Assembly (NCBI RefSeq): GCF_001297125.1
Contig: NZ_LHPC01000077.1
Coordinates: 124,001-188,000, forward strand
Source: Pseudomonas sp. RIT-PI-q
Lineage (GTDB): Bacteria > Pseudomonadota > Gammaproteobacteria > Pseudomonadales > Pseudomonadaceae
Direction: 5' to 3'
Length of the DNA stretch: 64,000 nt
In this document: piece by piece, positions 42,992-49,922 of the stretch
How positions within the stretch are numbered: position 1 is the stretch's first letter
Layout of the letters: each line of letters starts with the position of its first letter
Translations under genes and position numbers: made by a program
Notes under the pieces: generated by a model
Database searches by the model: none
What the model was told of the DNA's origin: nothing
The model's input: only the letters and a program-made list of their open reading frames with translations

Positions 42992-43125
42992 TTGTAGCAG
43001 CTGGCGAAGCCTGCGTTCGGCTGCGAAGCAGTCGTAAACTCAGGCAACGCGGTATTTCAGGTAGACCGAGTCAGCAGGATTTGCGACTGCTTCGCAGCCG
43101 AACGCAGGCTTCGCCAGCTGCTACA
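42992..43125. repeat. 46-base inverted repeat R14
   Basis: The arms, TGTAGCAGCTGGCGAAGCCTG onward and its complement, pair over about 46 bases with one mismatch, around a 42-base loop. The core (CGTTCGGCTGCGAAGCAGTCG) is unlike other repeats in the window. It separates the LEA-like gene and ychJ. Confidence 0.88.
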
Positions 43126-43152
43126 GGGAAATCATCCCGCCACGAGATCACC

Positions 43153-43629
43153 TCAACTGCCGAAATACCCCGCGCAACACTTCTTGAATTTCTGCCCGCT
43201 GGCGCAGGGGCAGGCATCGTTGCGCCCGGCCTTGAGTTGTACGGTGGGGTCGATGAAATACCAGTGGCCGGTGTTCTGTACGAACGACGAGCGCTCGCGG
43301 TGGCTGTGCTCGCCGGCGCCGTCGTGCCAGCGCGCGGTGAAGGTCACGAAGGCGTGTTCCGGTTGGCCGCCGAAGACTTCAGAGCTTTCCACCTCAAGAC
43401 CCAGCCAGGTGCTTCGGGCGCTCCAGTCGCTGATGGACTGACGATCCAGACCGGCTTGTTGCGCGGGCAGAGTGGTCGCCACCAGATAGTCGATCAGGCC
43501 CAGCACGTAAGCGCTGTAGCGCGAACGCATCAAGGCTTCGGCACAAGGCGCCGGATGCCCTGCGTGGTAATGACCGCAACAGGCATCGAGCAGCGTGCCG
43601 CTGCCGCAAGGGCAAATAGATGTACTCAT
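43153..43629 (-). CDS. ychJ: YchJ-family SEC-C protein
   Basis: A 158-residue protein with zinc-binding cysteine clusters at both ends: SICPCGSGTLLDACCGHYHAG at residues about 4-24 and NDACPCASGQKFKKCCAGYF at the C-terminus, the YchJ arrangement. Between them is a nuclear-transport-factor-2-like domain (MRSRYSAYVLGLIDYLVATT, WLGLEVESSE). The start MSTSICPCG at 43629 was chosen; the frame extends to 43722 but the extra residues overlap the upstream gene. Function unknown. It is adjacent to the DUF6231-like gene, 4 bases apart. Confidence 0.9.
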   Translation of the reverse strand: MSTSICPCGSGTLLDACCGHYHAGHPAPCAEALMRSRYSAYVLGLIDYLVATTLPAQQAGLDRQSISDWSARSTWLGLEVESSEVFGGQPEHAFVTFTARWHDGAGEHSHRERSSFVQNTGHWYFIDPTVQLKAGRNDACPCASGQKFKKCCAGYFGS

Positions 43630-43633
43630 TGCG

Positions 43634-44131
43634 TTACCACCAATATTTCCCGAAGTTTTCCGGATTGGCCCAGAAGCGTGAGTTGAGCCAGTCGGGTACT
43701 TGTTTGTAGTCAAGCAGATCATAGGTGAACAGGGTCAGGACTTGCTCATCTCGCTGGAAGCGCTCGCTGGCCTGCAGCGCCAGGGAGAAAAAATCAGTTT
43801 CCTGCCAGCCGCTGGCCGGCAAGTCCGCCAGCACCGCGATGCGACTGGCATTGAGGTTGCGGATCCCGCCTAACAGGTTCAGGCCATCGCGCTTGGGCAA
43901 ATGTTCCAGGCAATCGACCACCAGCGCCAGATCGAACCGCCGTGCCGCCAGCTCGGCAGGCAACGGCCCCGGTGCCGCGTGAGCCACGCTGCTGTCCGGG
44001 TGCGCAAGCTTGAAGGCTTCCAGCGCCGGGAACTCGCTGGCGCCAATCAGCAGCAGACGCGCGGGGGCGTAACGATCAAGCAAAGCGGCCAGCGCTTGCT
44101 GCGGGGTACGCGAAGAAATACCTGCAATCAT
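43634..44131 (-). CDS. DUF6231-like protein with methyltransferase-like fold
   Basis: A 165-residue protein. The middle reads like the Rossmann core of a class I methyltransferase: RLLLIGASEFPALEAF, then a FDLALVVDCLEHLPKRDGLNLLGGIRNL block, but the usual glycine-rich SAM loop (GxGxG) is reduced to IGAS. The C-terminus is rich in aromatic residues (SRFWANPENFGKYWW). It corresponds to a Pseudomonas-conserved hypothetical protein next to ychJ. Methyltransferase activity is not established. Confidence 0.72.
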   Translation of the reverse strand: MIAGISSRTPQQALAALLDRYAPARLLLIGASEFPALEAFKLAHPDSSVAHAAPGPLPAELAARRFDLALVVDCLEHLPKRDGLNLLGGIRNLNASRIAVLADLPASGWQETDFFSLALQASERFQRDEQVLTLFTYDLLDYKQVPDWLNSRFWANPENFGKYWW

Positions 44132-44280
44132 CGAAGATCCTCAATCAGAGCACCAAGACTAGCTTGCCCGAAGGTTCGGGCCTAGAGCGTCTTACCGCAA
44201 AAAGCAGCGAACTCCCGTGAACACTGGAAAAAACAGCAATGGCCTATTGCTGGCGGAGATTAAAACTCGGGTCTTTACTA

Positions 44281-44312
44281 CCTGAATCGGTTCTAAGCCG
44301 ATCCCTCAGGAG
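44281..44312 (+). promoter_or_regulatory. Leader hairpin covering the ribosome site of the first OmpA-like gene
   Basis: CCTGAATCGG (44281-44290) can pair with CCGAT and TCAGG (44298-44310), with a CCC bulge. The right arm runs into the AGGAG Shine-Dalgarno sequence of the gene starting at 44321. Confidence 0.6.
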
Positions 44313-44320
44313 AAAACTAG

Positions 44321-45016
44321 ATGAGCATAGTTCGGACAGCATTACCCTTGGTTCTGCTAACCAGTGTGTTGACTGGTTGCGCAGGTTTGCAGAAAACCGA
44401 CTGGCCGACCTGTGCGGCGGTCGGTGGTGTCGTGGGCGCGGGGCTCGGCGCGACCGAGAGCTCGGCATGGGCAGGGTATGGCGCGCTGCTCGTCGGCGGC
44501 ACGGCTGCGGCCTATTGCTGGGTTCACGGTGATGGCGACGAAGACGGCGATGGTGTGCCGGACAGCCGCGACAAGTGCCCCGGTACGCCTAGAGGCGTGA
44601 AGGTCGATGCCGATGGTTGCCCTCCACCTGTGCCTGCACCAGTGGTCGAAGAGGCGGTGGTGGTCAAGGAAGAAGTCATTGTCATCCGTGATGTTCACTT
44701 CCAGTTCGACAAGGCCACGCTGACCCCTGCCGACAAAGAGGTGCTCAATAAAATCGCCACTCGCCTGAAGCAGGAGTCCAGCACCGCCCAACTGACCGTG
44801 ACCGGTCACACCGACAGCGTGGGCAGTGATGCCTACAACCAGAAACTGTCGGATCGTCGTGCACACTCGGTGGTTGAATACCTGATTTCCCAAGGCGTAC
44901 CCCGCAGCGAGTTCGTGTCTGTGACCGGTGCCGGTGAAAGCCAGCCGGTTGCCGATAACAAAACCGCTGATGGCCGCGCGTTGAACCGTCGCACGGAAAT
45001 CAAAATCAACCGCTAG
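44321..45016 (+). CDS. OmpA-family lipoprotein, tandem copy 1
   Basis: A 231-residue outer-membrane lipoprotein. The signal (TALPLVLLTSVLTGC) gives lipid attachment at residue 20. A glycine-rich hydrophobic stretch (VGGVVGAGLGATESS) is followed by an acidic thrombospondin-3-like calcium motif, HGDGDEDGDGVPDSRDKCPGTP, near residues 67-89, then the OmpA peptidoglycan-binding domain (LTVTGHTDSVGSDAYNQKLSDRRA, and LNRRTEIKIN at the end). It anchors the envelope to peptidoglycan. Its paralogue follows 90 bases downstream. PA1041-like by position. Confidence 0.93.
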   Translation: MSIVRTALPLVLLTSVLTGCAGLQKTDWPTCAAVGGVVGAGLGATESSAWAGYGALLVGGTAAAYCWVHGDGDEDGDGVPDSRDKCPGTPRGVKVDADGCPPPVPAPVVEEAVVVKEEVIVIRDVHFQFDKATLTPADKEVLNKIATRLKQESSTAQLTVTGHTDSVGSDAYNQKLSDRRAHSVVEYLISQGVPRSEFVSVTGAGESQPVADNKTADGRALNRRTEIKINR

Positions 45017-45062
45017 GCCCCGTACACTCCGCGGCTTGTGCAGTCGCGGATGCGGGTCTTTA

Positions 45063-45098
45063 CTCCTGTGTAACCGGTATTGGCCGGTAACACAGGAG
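45063..45098 (+). promoter_or_regulatory. Leader hairpin sequestering the ribosome site of the second OmpA-like gene
   Basis: CTCCTGTGTAACCGG (45063-45077) pairs with CCGGTAACACAGGAG (45084-45098), 14 of 15 positions, with a six-base loop. The last five bases of the right arm are the AGGAG Shine-Dalgarno sequence, eight bases before ATG 45107. Confidence 0.72.
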
Positions 45099-45106
45099 CT
45101 TTCACC

Positions 45107-45820
45107 ATGAGTGTTCTCACACGGACCGTCTTGCCGGTTCTGCTGCTTGGCAGCCTGATGACCGGTTGCGCTACTCACAGCGATGGCACCGCCCCCCTCA
45201 ATCAACGCACCTGGCCGATCTGCAGCGTCATCGGCGGACTGGTCGGCGGAGGCCTGGGCGCGCTCGAAAGGGGCGGGTGGGGGGGCGGGGGGGCAGCGCT
45301 CGGTATCTTGACCGGTGGCTTGATCTGTTACGCCCAGGATGGCGACGAAGACGGCGATGGTGTTTTCGATCGACGTGATCGCTGCCCTGACACACCCGCC
45401 AATACTCCCGTCGAACATCACGGTTGTCCGTTGCCGCAATACCCGGTCAGCGTAAAACCTGTCGCACCGGTGGAGCCGGAAGTCATCACGTTGCCCGGCG
45501 ACGTGCTGTTTGCCTTCAACAAGTACGAACTGACGCCCTCCGCGCAGAGTCAGTTGGATGCGCTGATGCCCAAACTGCAGAGCGCCGATGTGGTGAGCAT
45601 CAAGGTCGTCGGTCATACCGACAGTAAGGGTACGGATGCCTATAACCAGGCACTCTCGGAGCGCCGCGCCAGCAGTGTGGCGGCCTACCTGTTGAGCCAG
45701 GGCCTGGCGCCCAACAAACTCACTAGCGAGGGCAAGGGTGAAAGCCAGCCTGTGGCCGACAACGAAACAGAAGCAGGGCGGGCGAAAAACCGTCGCGTGG
45801 AGTTGCACATCAACCGCTGA
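45107..45820 (+). CDS. OmpA-family lipoprotein, tandem copy 2
   Basis: A 237-residue paralogue of the upstream gene with the same order: lipoprotein signal (VLPVLLLGSLMTGC, cysteine about 23), glycine-rich segment, DGDEDGDGVFDRRDRCPDTP calcium-like motif, and OmpA domain (KVVGHTDSKGTDAYNQALSERRA; KNRRVELHIN). The glycine-rich part is encoded by an exceptional run of G residues at 45270-45293. The ATG at 45107 was chosen because the lipoprotein signal starts there; a frame from 45080 adds nine residues through the hairpin. Confidence 0.92.
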   Translation: MSVLTRTVLPVLLLGSLMTGCATHSDGTAPLNQRTWPICSVIGGLVGGGLGALERGGWGGGGAALGILTGGLICYAQDGDEDGDGVFDRRDRCPDTPANTPVEHHGCPLPQYPVSVKPVAPVEPEVITLPGDVLFAFNKYELTPSAQSQLDALMPKLQSADVVSIKVVGHTDSKGTDAYNQALSERRASSVAAYLLSQGLAPNKLTSEGKGESQPVADNETEAGRAKNRRVELHINR

Positions 45821-45968
45821 GCCACGTAATAGAGCCGTCGGACGACAATTACAGTCGCCCCGACGGCCATTCGGTGGCCTTTGCGAAGAATTTTCTGTTG
45901 CCCTCTGGCTTATCCCGCGTGGAAGCCGTTACTGTGCGCGCAAAGAATAATTCTCAACGGGGGAGCGT

Positions 45969-46247
45969 ATGAAGGTGTTTTGGGGGCTGGGGAAGCTGTT
46001 GACCCTGCTGTTCTGGTTGGTGGTGCTGGTCAATCAGCTCATGCCGTTTGTCAATCCTCTGCATCTGTTGGTCGATCTGGCCGGCAGCCTGCTGGCAGGG
46101 CTCCATCTTCTTGAAACGCTGTTCTGTTATCGCAGCCTCAGAGGTCGCGCCCATCCTTGGCTTGATCGCTTGAAGATCCTTTTCTTTGGCGTTTTCCACC
46201 TGCAAACCATCCCGGCTCCGACCGCACCGAAGGCTTCCCATGCGTAA
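45969..46247 (+). CDS. DUF1145 family membrane protein
   Basis: A 92-residue protein with two hydrophobic helices (GLGKLLTLLFWLVVLVNQLMPF and LHLLVDLAGSLLAGLHLLETLF), matching the DUF1145 family of small inner-membrane proteins. The tail is proline- and alanine-rich. ATG 45969 is preceded by GGGGGAG. The last codons overlap the start of the collagen-like gene by eight bases, so the two are translationally linked. Function unknown. Confidence 0.82.
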   Translation: MKVFWGLGKLLTLLFWLVVLVNQLMPFVNPLHLLVDLAGSLLAGLHLLETLFCYRSLRGRAHPWLDRLKILFFGVFHLQTIPAPTAPKASHA

Positions 46248-46998
46248 ACTCTGTCTGCTCGCTGCACTCGTCAGCCCATGGGCCTGCGCTCAGGTTGTCA
46301 GCGTCGAAACCAACTCGCTGATGCGCTTGCCCAACACCGCCAGCACCTTGCAACTGGAACGCCTGGAAGTCGCCGATTACGGCACGTTGCTGATTCCTTC
46401 GAATGTGACCGAAGTCTCCGTTGGCGAATTGCACCTGGGCCGGGACGCGCGGATCGCTATCGTGCCAAGCGAAAAGACGCTGGAGTTGAAGGTGAGCCGT
46501 GCCCAGTTGTCTGAAGGCAGTCAGATTACCGCTCGCGGCGCGCCGGGGACTTATCTCAAGGCTGCCCGCTCCGGGCGCAATCTGAATTTACAGATCAAGG
46601 CGCTGAACGCGCCACAATTGTCGGTCGACGCTCGCGGCGGTGCGGGTGCGCCGGGTTTTGTCGGTCTTGACGGGGCCAACGGTCAGCCGCCGGGTTGCAC
46701 CTGGGGCCAGGCCGGTCGCGGTGCCGATGGCAGCGATGGCAGTGACGGCCAGGCCGGTGCGCCGGGCGCGCTGGTTCGACTGGAAGTGCCGCGCGATTAC
46801 CCGGCGCAGCAGATCAAGGTTCAGGTCGCCGGCGGTGCCGGTGGTGTTGCAGGGCCTGGCGGTAAGCCGGGGGCGGGTGGCAAGGCCAAGGGCTGCTTTG
46901 TCTACAAGGCCGATGGCGGCAAGAGCGGACGTCCTGGCGCTGATGGCCAGCCAGGGCCTGCGGGGGCGGCGGGTTCGGTGACGGTTCAGCGGTTGTAA
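46240..46998 (+). CDS. Exported collagen-like glycine-rich protein
   Basis: A 252-residue protein with signal peptide MRKLCLLAALVSPWACA. The next 110 residues have a beta-helix-like strand pattern (LQLERLEVADYGTLLIP, ELHLGRDARIAIVPSEKTLELKVSRAQLSEGSQITARG). From about residue 130 it becomes glycine-rich with Gly-X-Y-like runs, such as GAGAPGFVGLDGANGQPPG and GVAGPGGKPGAGGKAKG. Two cysteines (PGCTWG, GCFVYK) may pair. Secreted or surface-exposed location is inferred. The start lies inside the DUF1145 reading frame. Confidence 0.8.
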   Translation: MRKLCLLAALVSPWACAQVVSVETNSLMRLPNTASTLQLERLEVADYGTLLIPSNVTEVSVGELHLGRDARIAIVPSEKTLELKVSRAQLSEGSQITARGAPGTYLKAARSGRNLNLQIKALNAPQLSVDARGGAGAPGFVGLDGANGQPPGCTWGQAGRGADGSDGSDGQAGAPGALVRLEVPRDYPAQQIKVQVAGGAGGVAGPGGKPGAGGKAKGCFVYKADGGKSGRPGADGQPGPAGAAGSVTVQRL

Positions 46999-47034
46999 GA
47001 CGTTTCTGAGTTTTGTGTTGTCTGATCGATCGCT

Positions 47035-47100
47035 ATCGCGGGCAAGCCCGCTCCCACAGGGATCACTGCGAACCCTGTAGGAGCGAGGCTTGCCCGCGAA
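47035..47100. repeat. REP pair R15 (inverted)
   Basis: ATCGCGGGCAAGCCCGCTCCCACAG faces CTGTAGGAGCGAGGCTTGCCCGCGAA with a 15-base spacer; the arms are of different sub-types, so the stem is imperfect. Confidence 0.88.
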
Positions 47101-47118
47101 GGCGTCAGCCCAGTCGCC

Positions 47119-47583
47119 TCAAAACATCGGCCGCGCCGCTGCAATCGCCACCAACACCAACCCGACAATCAGATTGATCCCCACCAACTTACGAATCTTC
47201 CCCAGCACCGCAGCCCCGGTCGGCCAATCCTGTGCCGTCACCGCCGTGCGCAGTCCCGGCAGCAACAACGCCTGAATCCGGATAAACAGCGCGGTCATCA
47301 CCACGTACAACCCCATCATTACCTGCACGTAACGCGGCGCGGTTTCAAACCCGGCGTATTGCAGATGAATCATGCCCACACCGCTGATCGGCAAAAGCAC
47401 CACCGCGACCCAGACCCAGCGGAAAAAACCTTGAAACACTTCTACCCACAGCTTCAGCCGGGCAGGGCCTTCCAGTGCCTTCATCGCCGCGGGGCGCAAG
47501 ACCATCCAGGCGAAAAACATGCCGCCCACCCACACCAGTGCGGCGAGGATATGCAGGCTATAAACAAAGCTAAAGGCGGTCAT
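47119..47583 (-). CDS. CopD-family membrane protein
   Basis: A 154-residue protein with four hydrophobic helices (FSFVYSLHILAALVWVGGMFFAWMV, FRWVWVAVVLLPISGVGMI, YVQVMMGLYVVMTALFIRI, LVGINLIVGLVLVAIAAA). The conserved HxxxxxxWVGG near the N-terminus matches the CopD fold, which handles copper in larger proteins. Stand-alone short versions are common in Pseudomonas and their role is not established. The gene is divergent from dinG. Confidence 0.85.
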   Translation of the reverse strand: MTAFSFVYSLHILAALVWVGGMFFAWMVLRPAAMKALEGPARLKLWVEVFQGFFRWVWVAVVLLPISGVGMIHLQYAGFETAPRYVQVMMGLYVVMTALFIRIQALLLPGLRTAVTAQDWPTGAAVLGKIRKLVGINLIVGLVLVAIAAARPMF

Positions 47584-47682
47584 TGAGGTACTCCGTTCTG
47601 CGCGGGATTAATTAGCGCGGTATGATAGCCGCCGAACCAAACCACTGAAAATTTATCCAGCGTTTTTTGCGCCCGACAATCC

Positions 47683-49827
47683 ATGATCAGCACTGAACTC
47701 AAAACCACGATCCAGGGCGCCTACTCGCGTTTTCTCGAAGCCAAGAGCTTGAAACCGCGCTACGGCCAACGCCTGATGATCGCCGAAATTGCCAAGGTCC
47801 TCGGTGACATCGACACCGACGACGAAGGCCGGCGCAGTGGCGACCCCGCGATTGTCGCGGTGGAAGCCGGCACCGGTACTGGCAAAACCGTGGCCTACAG
47901 CCTGGCGGCGATTCCCACCGCCAAAGCCGCGGGCAAACGCCTGGTCATCGCCACGGCCACCGTGGCCCTGCAAGAGCAGATCGTCTACAAGGACTTGCCG
48001 GACCTGATGCGCAACAGCGGGCTGAATTTCAGCTTCGCCCTGGCCAAGGGGCGCGGGCGCTACATGTGCCTGTCCAAGCTCGACATGTTGCTCCAGGAAG
48101 GTCACGCGCAAACCGCCACGGCGCAGTTGTTCGAAGAAGAAGGCTTCAAGATCGAAGTCGATGAGGCCAGTCAGAAGCTGTTCACCAGCATGATCGAGAA
48201 GCTCGCCGGCAATAAGTGGGACGGCGACCGCGACAGCTGGTCCACCGCCCTGGAAGACGCCGATTGGGCGCGCCTGACCACCGATCACAGCCAGTGCACC
48301 AACCGCCATTGCCCGAACTTCGGCCAGTGCGCCTTCTACAAGGCCCGCGAAGGCATGGGCAAGGTCGACGTGATCGTCACCAACCACGACATGGTGTTGG
48401 CCGACCTGGCCCTCGGCGGCGGCGCTGTTCTGCCGGACCCGCGCGACACCATCTACGTCTTCGACGAAGGCCACCACCTGCCGGACAAGGCCATCGGTCA
48501 CTTCGCTCATTACACGCGCCTGCGTTCCACCGCCGACTGGCTGGAAACCACCGCCAAGAACCTCACCAAACTGCTGGCCCAGCATCCATTGCCGGGTGAC
48601 CTGGGCAAGTTGATCGAGCAGGTGCCTGAACTGGCCCGCGAGATCAAAACCCAGCAGCAGTTCATGTTCACCGCGTGTGAGCAGGTCGCCGACTTCAAAC
48701 CCGGCGAAGACGTCGAAGGCCGCGAGCGGCCGCGTCACCGTTTCGTCGGCGGGGTGATTCCCGAGCACATGCGCGAAATGGGCGTCGAACTGAAAAAAGC
48801 GTTCGCCCGTCTGACCGACCTGTTCACCCGGCTCACCGAGCTGCTCAAGGAAGGCATGGATGGCGAGGTCAACATCGGCATCGCCAGCAACCAGGCCGAA
48901 GAGTGGTATCCACTGTTTGGCAGCCTGTTGTCGCGCTCTTCGGGCAACTGGGAGTTGTGGGGCGCGTTTACCGCTGAAGACCCGGAAGACAATCCGCCCA
49001 TGGCCCGTTGGCTGACCCTCGCCGAAAGCGGTTCGCTGTTCGACATTGAGGTCAACGCCAGCCCGATCCTTGCGGCGGAAATGCTCCGGCGCAATCTGTG
49101 GAACGTGGCTTACGGTGCACTGGTGACCTCGGCGACGTTGACTGCACTCGGGACGTTCGACCGTTTCCGCATGCGCGCCGGCCTGCCGAAAAAAGCCGTG
49201 ACTGCCGTGGTCCCTAGCCCGTTCCACCACGCCGATGCCGGTGTACTGCGGGTGCCGGACCTGAAAGCCGACCCACGGGATGCGCCAGCCCATACCGCCG
49301 CGATCATTCGTGATTTGCCGGCACTGGTGGAAGGTTCGCGCGGCACGTTGGTGCTGTTTTCTTCGCGCAAACAGATGCAGGACGTGTTCGACGGTCTCGA
49401 CCGCGACTGGCGCAAGCAAGTGTTCATTCAAGGCAACCTGTCGAAACAGGAAACCCTGAACAAGCACAAGGCGCGGGTTGATGGCGGGGATTCCAGCGTG
49501 CTGTTCGGCCTGGCAAGTTTTGCCGAGGGCGTCGACTTGCCCGGTGCGTATTGTGAGCACGTGGTGATCGCGAAGATTCCGTTCTCGGTGCCGGATGATC
49601 CGGTCGAAGCGGCCCTCGCCGAGTGGATCGAGGCGCGGGGCGGCAATCCGTTCATGGAAATCTCCGTGCCGGATGCCTCGCTGAAACTGGTCCAGGCCTG
49701 CGGGCGCTTGCTGCGTACCGAAGAAGACCGCGGCACCATCACCTTGCTCGACCGGCGTCTGGTGACCCAGCGCTACGGCAAGGCGATCCTCAATGCGTTG
49801 CCTCCCTTCCGTCGTGAAATTTCCTGA
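47683..49827 (+). CDS. dinG: ATP-dependent DNA helicase DinG
   Basis: A 714-residue iron-sulfur superfamily 2 helicase of the XPD type. Walker A is EAGTGTGKTVAYSLAAIP near residue 65; four cysteines in YMCLSK, CTNRHC and FGQC form the cluster site (about 127 and 205-216); the Walker B is FDEGHHL, and the C-terminal helicase motif reads QACGRLLRTEEDRGTI. The family unwinds R-loops and D-loops. Although the name recalls damage induction, no CTG-N10-CAG LexA box was found upstream. Confidence 0.96.
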   Translation: MISTELKTTIQGAYSRFLEAKSLKPRYGQRLMIAEIAKVLGDIDTDDEGRRSGDPAIVAVEAGTGTGKTVAYSLAAIPTAKAAGKRLVIATATVALQEQIVYKDLPDLMRNSGLNFSFALAKGRGRYMCLSKLDMLLQEGHAQTATAQLFEEEGFKIEVDEASQKLFTSMIEKLAGNKWDGDRDSWSTALEDADWARLTTDHSQCTNRHCPNFGQCAFYKAREGMGKVDVIVTNHDMVLADLALGGGAVLPDPRDTIYVFDEGHHLPDKAIGHFAHYTRLRSTADWLETTAKNLTKLLAQHPLPGDLGKLIEQVPELAREIKTQQQFMFTACEQVADFKPGEDVEGRERPRHRFVGGVIPEHMREMGVELKKAFARLTDLFTRLTELLKEGMDGEVNIGIASNQAEEWYPLFGSLLSRSSGNWELWGAFTAEDPEDNPPMARWLTLAESGSLFDIEVNASPILAAEMLRRNLWNVAYGALVTSATLTALGTFDRFRMRAGLPKKAVTAVVPSPFHHADAGVLRVPDLKADPRDAPAHTAAIIRDLPALVEGSRGTLVLFSSRKQMQDVFDGLDRDWRKQVFIQGNLSKQETLNKHKARVDGGDSSVLFGLASFAEGVDLPGAYCEHVVIAKIPFSVPDDPVEAALAEWIEARGGNPFMEISVPDASLKLVQACGRLLRTEEDRGTITLLDRRLVTQRYGKAILNALPPFRREIS

Positions 49828-49922
49828 AACACCGGTGGGCAAATGTGCCCACCGCGTTGTCTATCTCTCTACCATCGCTTTTCCACTGGCCATTGATGGC
49901 CGTTAGGGAGAATTTCGTTCTC

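Noticed and set aside
44357..45808. A 483-residue minus-strand frame spanning both OmpA-like genes
   Set aside because: Antisense shadow of two well-supported lipoprotein genes; no ribosome site or family match.
47653..49842. A 729-residue minus-strand open frame over dinG
   Set aside because: It is the antisense shadow of dinG, rich in HRQV-type residues and without any domain; dinG has all helicase motifs.
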